This document shows positions 16,271-26,311 of a stretch of DNA of 64,000 nucleotides, in pieces. Each line of letters opens with the position of its first letter. The stretch's first letter is position 1. Position numbers and translations under genes: made by a program. The notes beneath the pieces were generated by a model. It was not told where the DNA came from. It saw only the letters and a program-made list of their open reading frames with translations, and searched no databases. The DNA is from Chitinispirillales bacterium ANBcel5 (GTDB lineage Bacteria > Fibrobacterota > Chitinivibrionia > Chitinivibrionales > Chitinispirillaceae), in NCBI GenBank assembly GCA_029688955.1, contig JARUKZ010000006.1, positions 62,001-126,000 of the forward strand. The letters run 5' to 3'.

Positions 16271-19200
16271 CTATTGATTTCTTAGTTGGTTTATTCTTTC
16301 CTCCTCCATTACAATATTCCTGTTAGCTTCCATTTCGATTCTGTTAAGTTGTCTGATTCTATCTTCAACAGGAATATCCATTGCGACAATATTTCTAATA
16401 CGCTCCATATTTCTCTCATATTCATCATCTCTGAAATCAAGGCGATGTTCTTCATCAAGAGTAGAAACGTACACTTCCTCTTCTGGTTCCCACGTTTCCA
16501 GCTCTACATCAAGGGCTTCAGAGATAGGATCGATTTCAATGATTCTATCTTTGATTTTGTCGATCCATTTGTTATCTGCAATACCAATTTCAGCAGCACC
16601 GTATATCCCCTCCTCATACATTGGTAATGCAGCATCCATTGCCTCAAGAAGTTTTTCTTCAAGAATTTGCTGATAAATCATCTGCTCTTCTTCATCAAGA
16701 CCAGGAGGAATAGGTGCGTTGGCGAATGCACGACCAACTTCTTCCATGATGTGTCCCTTGAGAAAAGCCATTTCCATAAGTTTTTCCATGGACTGTTCGA
16801 TATATTCTCCCATTATATTTTGATCCTGAGCCCACTGGATATTCTGTAGAAAGTAATTTTGAGCCCTGTCGTAGTATGGTTCTAAAGATGAAAGAACCTG
16901 GATTCTACCTGCAATCTGCTGCTCTTCAGTACCAAAGAGTGTTTGTTCTGAGAGCGCTTCAGCCATATCGGCAAAGCCCATACCAATCATGTAAGTAGCT
17001 CTCATTGTCCATTCCTGAACCCCGGCTTCTATAGCACGACCAAAATACTTTGCCGGTTCCTGAAGAGCTTCTGTTTTTTCCTGAACTAGCCTCTCCATCT
17101 GGCTCTCATTGCTTGCATCAAGTCTTATATCACGGAAACGCTGATAATAAATTTGTCCCAACCTATAGAATGCTTGTGCAACGTTGTTTATATCAATATC
17201 AGCGGTTTCCCGATAATTGTCATAAATTTGAGTAGCAAGCAGATAGTTTTCTTCAGCCTCACTGAACCTGTCCATATTAAAATATGCGTTACCAGCTCTT
17301 ACCAGTGCCTGTACCTGCCTGTATCTGTCTACAGTAAACTGGTTAGCATACTCTGAAAAGGTTTTTGCCATATTTTCATGATCACCCAGCTCTTCATAGC
17401 AAAGACCGATGGAAAAGAACGCTTCCGGAGCAAACTCAGAATCAGTAAAACGTTCGGCCAAAATGGCATAAACATTAATAGCATTTTCGTAAAAACCACC
17501 AGATTCAAAAATCAGACCCGCATTATAAAGCGCCTGTGGTGTTTTTGGATCGTCCTGGTATCTTTCGAAAATCAATTCATACATTGCTCCTGCTTCTTCA
17601 AACATTTCCAGTTTCTGGTAAGCCTCTGATGCATTAGACAAACTTGGTATTGCATACTCTGCATCAGTAATATCATCGGCTGCTGCAAGATAGGTTTCTG
17701 CAGCCCTTTCGTACATATCAGCCTTTTCAAAGTTTTCAGCAGCTCTTATATATGCATTTTTCCGAATTTCGGATGTTGGAAAATGTGAACCCAAAACCTT
17801 GAAAGTTTCGGCTGCCCGCACCAGGTCATCCATATCTTCATAAGCTATACCTGCTTCAAACCAGGCGCGATCGGCGACCTTACTATTAGGATACTGCTCT
17901 CTTATGGACATAAATGTGCTTGCAGCAGCCTCGTGGTTGTTCTGTTCCTTATATTCCTCTGCTTGCCTGTAGATTGCACCGGCAGCAAGGTTAACAATAT
18001 CAGCATACTCATCAGAATCAGGCTCCTGTTGCGCAAGCAACTGCTCATATGTTCCGATAGCATTTTCATGCTGACCGGAAAATGAGTAACTGTTAGCCAG
18101 CATTCTTCTTGTTTCAGAAACGATATCTGCTTCAGAGTAATTGTCAAGAATCTGATTGAGCAATGCAATAGAATTATCATACGATTCTGCGGTATAATGA
18201 ATATCAGCTGCAAGATAGATAACCTCAGCTGCGTTCGCTGCATCCGGAAATCGCTGAATATACTGAGTTATATAATCGAGAAGTTCTCTTGATTCCGGTA
18301 GGTTATAGGCTTCTTTTTCTTCCAACCCTTCCATTGCCATTGCTCTTTTTCTGGCTTTATCAAGTGACACAATCGCGTTAAAGCCAGCATCCTCCTGAGA
18401 GATATCAACCGGACTTGTTGCATCCCCTCTTTGAGCCCGCAGCTCTTCAAGTCTCTCCGGATCCATAGCCAGGGTATCTATTTGAGCTCTGTAATCAGGA
18501 TACTGGGAAAGATCTGCAGAAGCAACAAAATCATATGCTTCAGCAGCCTTTTTATACTCTGAGAGCTGAGTGTAAATTTCAGCTAAGTTGTAATGGTATT
18601 CAAAAACTCTCCATTTATCTTCAGGAAACCTCTCGATAAACTCAATATAACGATCTTTTGCTTTTTCATACTCAGACCTGTCTCTTCGGTCCTGTGCAAG
18701 CGAGTGATGGTAAATAGCAATATTGCCAAGAGCACTCCTTACAGCTTCTTCTGCAATATCGATCACCCTTCTCTCGTTTGAATTCTGTTGGTACCAAGCA
18801 CTCCCGGGTCCATAATCATCCACCAATCTTATTCTCTCATTGTTTGCTTCTTCGTGCTCTCTTTGAACTACATAACACTCCATCAGGGCCTGACGGGCAA
18901 GCGGAGCTTCCTTATACATAGGAAATTTATCAAGGGCCACCTGAAGCGCATCAATTGCAGCTTCCCACTGACCATGCTCACGGTTTTTCATCCCAATAGT
19001 ATAAAGAACATAGGCTTCATATGGTCTGCTTCCAATTCTTTGGAAAAATCTAACAGCCTCATTACCTCCATCATACATATCTGAGAAAGCAATAGCCATA
19101 AATTCAAGGGCCATATCACGAAACTCTGCTCTTGGATACCTGCCAGCATCACAAGCCTCTACATAGGAGTGAAACAGCTCAACAGCCTTATCGAAATCAC

Positions 19201-19933
19201 CAAGGTTATAGTACACCTCAGCTTTTCTATAATGCACCATTTCCCAGGTACCGATATCTACCTCGTCCTGTCTTACTCCTTCAAGATACCTGATAGCTTC
19301 TATATTGTTATGCTCAAGATAAGCAAAATCACCCAGTCGAAATCTGGCAGCAGAAGCTCTTGGATCGTTTGGAAATCTATCTACCAATCTCATAAACCAA
19401 TCACTTGCAGCATCATAGTCACCGCTGATAAGACTAATATTACCAATCTGATAATATGCATCACTCAGTCTTCTAAAATCAGGGTACTCTTCAATGAGAC
19501 GTTTATACATTTCAATAGATTTGCTATAATCAGGTCTGGGATTTTCCGGTTCCGGACCAACAGGACGCCTTTCCCACTCCTCTATTAATCTATTATACTC
19601 CTCCTGTGCAGCAATGAATTCATCCCGTCCCTCATCATAATAGAGAGAACCAAGAGTAAACATCACGTTAGCACATCGATCTGTTTTTCTTGTAGCACAC
19701 CCATCAAGGAGATTTTCATACCTTGTAATTATTTCAGCAAGCTGCTCACCTCGGGGCCTTGCTTGTTCTGCAGCATCTCGCTCCGCTTGTGCTTGCTCAG
19801 CACGTTTTCTCTCAAGCTCCTCAATTCGACGTCTTATTTCCTCTTGGGTTTGAGAATGTACAGCTGGATTAAATAACACCCCCATCATCACAAGAGAGAT
19901 AATCAAGGTGATACAATGTTTTCTTTTAGCCAT
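16271..19933 (-). CDS. Large periplasmic TPR-repeat protein
   Basis: The 1220-residue protein has a signal peptide (cleavage after AVHS, before QTQ), a charged coiled-coil stretch (about 30-65, EEIRRRIEELERKRAEQ) and then many TPR units of about 34-37 residues. Units such as YKRLIEEYPDFRRLSDAYYQ, WFMRLVDRFPNDPRASAARF and YAILAERFTDSEFAPEAFFS are visible up to about residue 1000. The C-terminus is acidic and helical. It probably forms a long periplasmic scaffold binding motor or outer-membrane partners. AAGGAG lies before the ATG. It begins the operon with TolQ, two TolR proteins and an AgmX-like protein, a combination like the Agl/Glt genes of Myxococcus. An outer-membrane secretin-like or barrel partner is not encoded here. 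Confidence 0.85.
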   Translation of the reverse strand: MAKRKHCITLIISLVMMGVLFNPAVHSQTQEEIRRRIEELERKRAEQAQAERDAAEQARPRGEQLAEIITRYENLLDGCATRKTDRCANVMFTLGSLYYDEGRDEFIAAQEEYNRLIEEWERRPVGPEPENPRPDYSKSIEMYKRLIEEYPDFRRLSDAYYQIGNISLISGDYDAASDWFMRLVDRFPNDPRASAARFRLGDFAYLEHNNIEAIRYLEGVRQDEVDIGTWEMVHYRKAEVYYNLGDFDKAVELFHSYVEACDAGRYPRAEFRDMALEFMAIAFSDMYDGGNEAVRFFQRIGSRPYEAYVLYTIGMKNREHGQWEAAIDALQVALDKFPMYKEAPLARQALMECYVVQREHEEANNERIRLVDDYGPGSAWYQQNSNERRVIDIAEEAVRSALGNIAIYHHSLAQDRRDRSEYEKAKDRYIEFIERFPEDKWRVFEYHYNLAEIYTQLSEYKKAAEAYDFVASADLSQYPDYRAQIDTLAMDPERLEELRAQRGDATSPVDISQEDAGFNAIVSLDKARKRAMAMEGLEEKEAYNLPESRELLDYITQYIQRFPDAANAAEVIYLAADIHYTAESYDNSIALLNQILDNYSEADIVSETRRMLANSYSFSGQHENAIGTYEQLLAQQEPDSDEYADIVNLAAGAIYRQAEEYKEQNNHEAAASTFMSIREQYPNSKVADRAWFEAGIAYEDMDDLVRAAETFKVLGSHFPTSEIRKNAYIRAAENFEKADMYERAAETYLAAADDITDAEYAIPSLSNASEAYQKLEMFEEAGAMYELIFERYQDDPKTPQALYNAGLIFESGGFYENAINVYAILAERFTDSEFAPEAFFSIGLCYEELGDHENMAKTFSEYANQFTVDRYRQVQALVRAGNAYFNMDRFSEAEENYLLATQIYDNYRETADIDINNVAQAFYRLGQIYYQRFRDIRLDASNESQMERLVQEKTEALQEPAKYFGRAIEAGVQEWTMRATYMIGMGFADMAEALSEQTLFGTEEQQIAGRIQVLSSLEPYYDRAQNYFLQNIQWAQDQNIMGEYIEQSMEKLMEMAFLKGHIMEEVGRAFANAPIPPGLDEEEQMIYQQILEEKLLEAMDAALPMYEEGIYGAAEIGIADNKWIDKIKDRIIEIDPISEALDVELETWEPEEEVYVSTLDEEHRLDFRDDEYERNMERIRNIVAMDIPVEDRIRQLNRIEMEANRNIVMEEERINQLRNQ

Positions 19934-20642
19934 CTACTAAGTCTCCTTTGAAGTCAGGACCGTCATAATTATTCTTCTAATATAATGTGACTATTCACTG
20001 TATTCAACAATATCCAAGTAAAATCACAAAATAGCCGAACCCAAAAAATTTATTAAGTATAAAAACAGTAACTCCGGTCACCCATGTATCTAAAAATTGT
20101 TATTTCAAATTTAACCTTCATCTTATCTTCTTAATCTAAATTAGGTACCCCCGTAAAAAGCCCACGTGTACGCTATTTTTTTAAACCTTCCCCAAAGATA
20201 ATATAAGACAATAGCATTCTATCAACATTAAAATGCATGATACTCGTTGAAAATGATGCTATTTTCATAATCTGTAACAAAAAACCAGTAAGTATGATTA
20301 AATTCAGACCAGTTTTTTTTAAAAGGAAATGAATCAATTTCACACCAATCATAATTTTAAGGGCTTAAATGGGCTTTTGCCCTAGCCTATAACTGACATG
20401 ATGAAGAAAATACTTCCCTTGAGAACCTATGTCAAAAAATAAAGCAAAATCAATCTGAAAAATAAATCATTATTCAAAAAAAGTAATTCGCACTCTCACA
20501 AGCAAGTCTTTTTTTTCTTCTATACTGTATTTGGGCACAAAAGGCCAAAAGATCTGCAAACGACTTTTTAGCTATCGCATATACCATTAAGTAATTTTTG
20601 ATAAAAATGACAATTCCACCCCTTTTGAGGACGGTATCTTCA
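19934..20642. other. Long divergent intergenic region
   Basis: This 709-base gap separates two divergent, large envelope genes. It is AT-rich, with several A/T runs, and I find no open frame with a good ribosome site. A small GGGCTTTTGCCC hairpin lies near 20371-20382. Both promoters should be here, but none could be assigned. It is the longest gap in the window. Confidence 0.5.
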
Positions 20643-23600
20643 ATGAAATTTTGTTTTTCATTATTAATTGCTCTACTACTACCCCTTTCTGCCCTGGGAT
20701 TTGGGAAAAACAAAGTTCAGTACCAGCAACTTGAATGGAAATATATGAGTTCTCCCTATTACCAACTCTATTTTCATCAAAATCAGTCCCCTCTGCCAGA
20801 AATTTCCTATCGCTGGCTGGACCAAATTCATAAAAATCTCAGTGAGCGCTTCAATTTTTTTAATGAGGAACAACTACCAATCATTATTTATAGTGACCAT
20901 AACACCTTCCAGCAAAGTAATATAATTAACCAAATAATACCCGAAGGCGTAGGTGGCTTCACCGAAATTTTAAAAAACAGAGTAGCACTCCCTTTTAATG
21001 GTTCTTATGAAGAGTTTCGTCATGTTTTGCATCATGAGTTGGTCCATGCCTTTGTGTTTAGCTTTTTCAGTGAACGCTCAGTATTTCTGCGTAGCCAGGC
21101 TATGCAGGTCCCCCTTTGGTTTCATGAAGGAATTGCAGAATTTCTGTCACTTGGCTGGAATAGTGAAGCCGATATGTTCTTGATGGATTGTATGGTTAAT
21201 GGAACAGTGCCGCTTCCGGGCCCGGCAATGAATGGGTATATGGCCTACAAAGGCGGACAATCATTTCTCCACTTTCTCCATTCAATTGGTGGTGATAGTC
21301 TGTTTAACTCCTTCTTAAGAGACTTTAAGGACAGACGATCTGTAGAAGAATCAATAAAGAAAACGTTCAAGAAGGATTTAAATGAGCTGGGGAGAGAGTG
21401 GCATCAGGAACTAAAACGTTTATACTGGCCTGAAATAGGAACCAGAATTGAGCCTTCAAGACAGGGCAAAAAGGTTACAGAAAAATTACACGGCAATTTT
21501 CATCTTCGTCCACGGCTATCACCTGATGGGTCAAAAATTGCCTTTTTCAGTGATGTAGCAGATTATACCAGAATTGTAATCACCACCAGAGAGGGCGAAA
21601 AACTACAAAGCATAAGTCATCATGGATATGGGAGTTTGATTGAATCATTTTACCCATTCCGTAGTGGAGTTTGCTGGTCGCCTGATGGATCAAAAATTGC
21701 ATTCATTGCAAAGCGAAATGGTAAAGACGAGATACGGCTAGTCGATATAGAACAAAATAAACTTGTAGAGGTTATCGATTTTCCCTTCTCGACTATAAGT
21801 AACCCTGACTGGTCCCCTGATGGTGAAAAACTCATTTTCACCGCCATAGATAACGGCAGACAAAACATCTACATGTACTGTTTCGAAACAAAAAGAACGG
21901 TTGCTCTGACAAATACCATAAGCGATCAGAGTCACCCACGCTTTTCACCTGATTCCCGATTTGTTATCTATTCAGCGCAAGACACCTCCGGAGTAGCAAA
22001 CAGACACTTTTATACTTACGGTAGGCTATCTTCAAACATCGAAATCTTTGATACAGAAAACAATGAAACAAGAGTCTTCACCAACTCAAAATGGAATGAT
22101 ACGTACCCCTGTTTCTCACCTCAGGGTGACTCCATTCTCTTTGTTTCAGACAGAAACGGTATCAACAACCTCTACATTGCCCCTCTTTTTGCACCTGACA
22201 GTGCTAAACCTCTCACTGACTATCTTGGGGGAACTTCGTCACCTGACTGGTTCCCTGATGGAACAATCGGGTTTAATCATTTTAAGAGAATGAGTTGGGA
22301 TATTTATCTTGTGGAAGACCCTCTTTCCGAGCTCCAATCCGATACCCTTAAGCTCACACAATGGGTTAATTCTATGCATCATAGTGAAAATAAGTTCTTT
22401 GACGTTTCAAGACTTGCTCCAACAACGAAATCTAACGAAAGTACCGAGGACACCTTAAGTTCGGATGAAAGTATTTACAGTCAGAATGAACAGGAACTGG
22501 ATTCCCTGAAAGTCGACTTTGAAACAGAACAAGAAATTGAATCTACAAAGAAAGAGCAGGTATCTTTAAAAATTCCTGAGCCATCACCGTATCGACTTTC
22601 ATTTACGCCTGATATAGTAAGCGCAGGTCTGGGTTTTACCCCTTACTATGGAATGGCCGGTCAGATAATGCTTTCGTTCAGTGATCTTATGGGTGACCAC
22701 CTTATTACAACAGCTGCAAACATTCAGGGTAATTTCAATGAATATGTATACCTTTTCCTCTCATATTTCAATAGGCGTAACCGAGTTGATATAGGTGGTG
22801 GTGGGTATTTTAGCAAAGATTACACTCTGGAAGGCTTCGATGACATTTTTCATGACACTGAAATCGGTGGCTTTTTACAAGTTAGATATCCTTTTTCTAT
22901 TTTTTCCCGACTCGAATTAGACCTTTTTGGGAAAAGAGTAAAGCGCAGGCCTTACAACAGTGAAGGTGAATCTAAGGTCTCTCATGTAGCACTTCCATCT
23001 CTTACATATACCTATGATGACATTTTGTGGGGGATTACAGGTCCACTGAGGGGAACGAGAGCAAGGGCAAGAGTGACACTTTCCCCCCCCGTGAAACTAG
23101 TTGATGAGCCATTTCTTTCCTTTGACGGCGATATACGCTCCTACATGCATATCAACCGACGTTTTGTCTGGGCAAATAGGTTAAGAGGTGGTGCAAGTGT
23201 TGCACTTGGCGATGCAAGCACTTCTGCAAGAAAATATTTTCTTGGAGGAAACGACAATTGGTTCAATTTTGAAGTTAACAGAGACAATTATGAAAACAGT
23301 GTAGGTGATTTTTTCTATTCGGAAATCATTTCTCCACTGCGCGGCTTCAACCTGCTTGACATAACTGGTGAAAGAGCTATCCTTCTGAATTCTGAGCTGC
23401 GTTTTCCTTTTATCCGCGAAATATCACTTGTATGGCCCCTGCCTATTCGTGTCCGCTATATAAACGGTGCTATGTTTGTAGATGCCGGCAATGCTTGGGA
23501 CAGATCAGATCAAAACACTTCCCTTCCCGTGCCGCCAAAACTTTATGGGGGATTTGGATTTGGAATGAGAGCAAACCTGGGAATGTTTGTTCTTCGATTC

Positions 23601-23678
23601 GATCGGGGATGGCCAACAGACTGGAAACGAATTACAGGATCAGCAATTAACTATTTCTCTCTCGGTGCAGAATTTTAA
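20643..23678 (+). CDS. Metallopeptidase-like / TolB-propeller / Omp85-like barrel fusion
   Basis: From the ATG at 20643 the protein is 1011 residues with a signal peptide (MKFCFSLLIALLLPLSALGF). Three parts follow. Residues about 30-290 resemble a gluzincin peptidase (peptidase-MA type), with HELVH at 131-135 and WFHEGIAEF about 25 residues later, giving HExxH plus a downstream Glu. Residues about 300-580 hold six TolB/PD40 propeller repeats (SPDGSKIAF and variants). Residues about 640-1011 form a bacterial-surface-antigen (BamA/TamA-like) barrel ending in NYFSLGAEF. It should sit in the outer membrane with the peptidase and propeller periplasmic. A TTG at 20598 would add 15 residues before the signal and is less likely. 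Confidence 0.82.
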   Translation: MKFCFSLLIALLLPLSALGFGKNKVQYQQLEWKYMSSPYYQLYFHQNQSPLPEISYRWLDQIHKNLSERFNFFNEEQLPIIIYSDHNTFQQSNIINQIIPEGVGGFTEILKNRVALPFNGSYEEFRHVLHHELVHAFVFSFFSERSVFLRSQAMQVPLWFHEGIAEFLSLGWNSEADMFLMDCMVNGTVPLPGPAMNGYMAYKGGQSFLHFLHSIGGDSLFNSFLRDFKDRRSVEESIKKTFKKDLNELGREWHQELKRLYWPEIGTRIEPSRQGKKVTEKLHGNFHLRPRLSPDGSKIAFFSDVADYTRIVITTREGEKLQSISHHGYGSLIESFYPFRSGVCWSPDGSKIAFIAKRNGKDEIRLVDIEQNKLVEVIDFPFSTISNPDWSPDGEKLIFTAIDNGRQNIYMYCFETKRTVALTNTISDQSHPRFSPDSRFVIYSAQDTSGVANRHFYTYGRLSSNIEIFDTENNETRVFTNSKWNDTYPCFSPQGDSILFVSDRNGINNLYIAPLFAPDSAKPLTDYLGGTSSPDWFPDGTIGFNHFKRMSWDIYLVEDPLSELQSDTLKLTQWVNSMHHSENKFFDVSRLAPTTKSNESTEDTLSSDESIYSQNEQELDSLKVDFETEQEIESTKKEQVSLKIPEPSPYRLSFTPDIVSAGLGFTPYYGMAGQIMLSFSDLMGDHLITTAANIQGNFNEYVYLFLSYFNRRNRVDIGGGGYFSKDYTLEGFDDIFHDTEIGGFLQVRYPFSIFSRLELDLFGKRVKRRPYNSEGESKVSHVALPSLTYTYDDILWGITGPLRGTRARARVTLSPPVKLVDEPFLSFDGDIRSYMHINRRFVWANRLRGGASVALGDASTSARKYFLGGNDNWFNFEVNRDNYENSVGDFFYSEIISPLRGFNLLDITGERAILLNSELRFPFIREISLVWPLPIRVRYINGAMFVDAGNAWDRSDQNTSLPVPPKLYGGFGFGMRANLGMFVLRFDRGWPTDWKRITGSAINYFSLGAEF

Positions 23679-23762
23679 GCCTAAGGAGTAAACAGACAGC
23701 TCAGAACCAGGGGTTAAATAAAAAAAGCATCTTTTACTTAACTCCAATTTTTAGGCACAAAA

Positions 23763-25574
23763 CTATTCCCACTCAATAGTTGCTGGTGGCTTGTGGGTTA
23801 TATCAAAAAATATGTCGCCAATTCCTTTTATAGCAGAAGCATTATTAAGAATTGTCTCCAAAGTCTCTTGCGCAAGAGGTACAAAACGAGCAGTCATAGC
23901 TTCCTGTGAAACGATAGGCCTCAAAACAACACATTCTTCACCAGATTGATTTATCAAAGGTAGCAAAACCACCGGCATCTGCCAGATTTCACCATACTCT
24001 CCGGATTTATGAAGAGCTTCGGTAACTACTTTATCGACACTCCTCAGTTTGTCAAGACGCTCACGGGTAAGATATGCCTTATGGAGCTTATATTGATTGT
24101 TTCCCTGAGTATTGAGTCCATATATCACCCGGTTAACACTTTTCAAATTGTTTGTAATTCTGGTAGAAATTGATTCAAGTGCAGTCCAATCCGGTTTTTC
24201 TCCACAGATCAATGCTGGGTAAGCATATGTTCTTTCATCACCCTGAACTCCAACACTTCGAATAGGGAGAATAGAAGCACTGTAGCCACTATCAGCAGTT
24301 ATATTTTCAAGTTGATCCTGATCTTGCTGCGAAATCACCACTTGTGCCCCATCTGAACATAAGGTCCTAACACCTAACCCTGGTCCAGGAAAGGGATGGC
24401 GCCATACTAAACTCTTTGGAATACCCAGAGCCTCTCCAAGCTCTCTTACTTCATCTTTATAAAGCTGAGCAAGTGGCTCCACTACCAGCCCCTTTTCAAT
24501 AAGCTCAAGAATAACATCCACCCTGTTATGGTGTGTCTTAATCTTATCGGAGTGTGTAGTACCAGCACTTTCTATCATATCAGGGTAAATTGTACCCTGA
24601 GCCAGTATCCACTCATCAGAGTTTAAGCCTAATTTCTCAAAGGCCTTTTCCTTTACTGTGATAAACATTTTTCCGATAATGGCACGTTTCTGCTCCGGGT
24701 CACTTACTCCATCAAGAGCTGTAAGAAAATCCTGTGATGCATCCTCAATTTTTAGGTTATCATACCCGTTTTCGTGCATGTACTGAAGAACAGCTGAAGA
24801 TTCCTGGTGACGCATTAAACCATTATCGATATGAAGCCCCAAAACCTTCTGCGGACCAAGAATTTTGTTTAAAAGCGTAAACGCAACAGTAGAATCAACC
24901 CCGCCGGAAACAAGCAGAAAGACTTTTTTGTCGCCACAACGATCTCGTATTTCAGACTCTATCTGTTCAATGAAAGCATCAGAATTCCAAGCTCTTGAAC
25001 ATTTACATATATCGATAAAATTACCCAGGATTTTCATCCCATTTGGAGTATCTGTTACTTCAGGATGAAACTGAAGGCCAAATATTTGCCTTTTTCTATC
25101 TCCAACAGCAGCGGTCGGACAATTCTCTGTAGTTGCTAAAATTTCAAAACCCGATGGAAGCATCTCGACAGAATCGCCATGACTCATCCAAATCTGCTCA
25201 TTTTCTGAAAGGCCGGCTAAAATATCCACCGCCTTAAGCACACTCATTGCAGCTCGCCCATATTCTCTGAATTTGCCTCTGCAGATTTTTCCCCCAAGAG
25301 TTCTGGCCAGGACCTGATGACCGTAGCAAAGACCCAATACGGGTATCCCAATATCGATTAGCCCCGGATCAATGACCGGACTTTCATTTTCAAGAACACT
25401 ACGAGGCCCACCGGAAAGAATTATTCCCCTAAACTCTTTTAACCTACTTGTCTGCACATCGCAGGGAAGAATCTCTGAATACACCCCCAGGCGTCTAATC
25501 CTGTTTGCAATCAGATGTGAATATTGTCCCCCAAAATCCAATACCGCTATTTTCTCTAAACCTTGTTCTGTCAT
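23763..25574 (-). CDS. guaA: GMP synthase (glutamine-hydrolysing), long eukaryote-like form
   Basis: The 603-residue enzyme converts XMP to GMP with glutamine and ATP. The N-terminal class I amidotransferase has Cys in GLCYGHQ and His/Glu in LQFHPEV. The ATP-pyrophosphatase domain has the P-loop SGGVDST. After HPFPGPGLGVR the C-terminal region is longer than in usual bacterial GuaA (about 510-525 residues). It contains ILPIRSVGVQGDERTYAY and ends THKPPATIEWE, like the long form known from animals. The start ATG at 25574 follows CAGGGAA; an in-frame ATG upstream at 25616 has none. It is convergent with the barrel fusion. Confidence 0.95.
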   Translation of the reverse strand: MTEQGLEKIAVLDFGGQYSHLIANRIRRLGVYSEILPCDVQTSRLKEFRGIILSGGPRSVLENESPVIDPGLIDIGIPVLGLCYGHQVLARTLGGKICRGKFREYGRAAMSVLKAVDILAGLSENEQIWMSHGDSVEMLPSGFEILATTENCPTAAVGDRKRQIFGLQFHPEVTDTPNGMKILGNFIDICKCSRAWNSDAFIEQIESEIRDRCGDKKVFLLVSGGVDSTVAFTLLNKILGPQKVLGLHIDNGLMRHQESSAVLQYMHENGYDNLKIEDASQDFLTALDGVSDPEQKRAIIGKMFITVKEKAFEKLGLNSDEWILAQGTIYPDMIESAGTTHSDKIKTHHNRVDVILELIEKGLVVEPLAQLYKDEVRELGEALGIPKSLVWRHPFPGPGLGVRTLCSDGAQVVISQQDQDQLENITADSGYSASILPIRSVGVQGDERTYAYPALICGEKPDWTALESISTRITNNLKSVNRVIYGLNTQGNNQYKLHKAYLTRERLDKLRSVDKVVTEALHKSGEYGEIWQMPVVLLPLINQSGEECVVLRPIVSQEAMTARFVPLAQETLETILNNASAIKGIGDIFFDITHKPPATIEWE

Positions 25575-25735
25575 CTTTGAATTCCCTGAAAGTCTTAAAC
25601 TACTGCTATATTGCAAAAAAGTTGTTTTAATTCTATATTAAATTAGAGTAAAACTAAAACAAAAACCGAAAATAGTATTAATTACAGTCAAACAATAGAA
25701 AAATTTAAATCTTCCAGCAAAATGGTTAAAAAATT

Positions 25736-26311
25736 ATGTCCTCTCAGCATACCACACCAGAATATGTCAGAAAACCACTAAGAAATTTTTTCATCAAAAA
25801 ATCGATTCAAACACGAGTCGTCGTACACCTGTTTGTGGCAATGACCTTTTCGGCAATCATTACCACTGCATTGCTTAGCTTTTTTTACCTGAAACGATTT
25901 GATGGTGGTAGTTTTTATTTTATGAGCAGCAATATTATGGAAGATTTGCAGCTTATCAGAGTTCTCAGCATTGTACTGCCTGCTCTAATAGTAGCTGAGA
26001 TAAGCAGTATCTTTATAGCGCTTACCCTAGGGCTTTTTACATCGCGTAAAATAGCTGTCCCGGTGTATAAGATCGAACGATGGGCTTCCCGGCTAAGGGC
26101 AGGTAAGTTAAACACCTATATGGGTTTTAGAGAAAAAGAGATGGCTGAGTTGTCATCCCAGTGTAATGCTGTAAGCGAATTTTACAGAGAACTATTAACT
26201 CAAATAAAAAACAGTACAGTACTGATCGAAAACAATCGCAATGACAACTCAACTATAAATACGCAACTCCAGCAGATAAAAACGATACTGGATAAAGTTG
26301 AGTTAGATTAA
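25736..26311 (+). CDS. HAMP-like two-helix membrane protein
   Basis: The 191-residue protein has two membrane helices (about 27-50 and 73-97). A HAMP-like segment follows ([10 protein letters not shown]-type start, here [15 protein letters not shown]), then a long amphipathic helix (about 130-191). There is no signalling output domain such as a chemoreceptor or kinase module. It resembles the sensor half of a transducer, or a small scaffold. Its stop codon overlaps that of dnaJ on the other strand (TTAA at 26308-26311), so the two genes are convergent. No function can be assigned. Confidence 0.75.
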   Translation: MSSQHTTPEYVRKPLRNFFIKKSIQTRVVVHLFVAMTFSAIITTALLSFFYLKRFDGGSFYFMSSNIMEDLQLIRVLSIVLPALIVAEISSIFIALTLGLFTSRKIAVPVYKIERWASRLRAGKLNTYMGFREKEMAELSSQCNAVSEFYRELLTQIKNSTVLIENNRNDNSTINTQLQQIKTILDKVELD

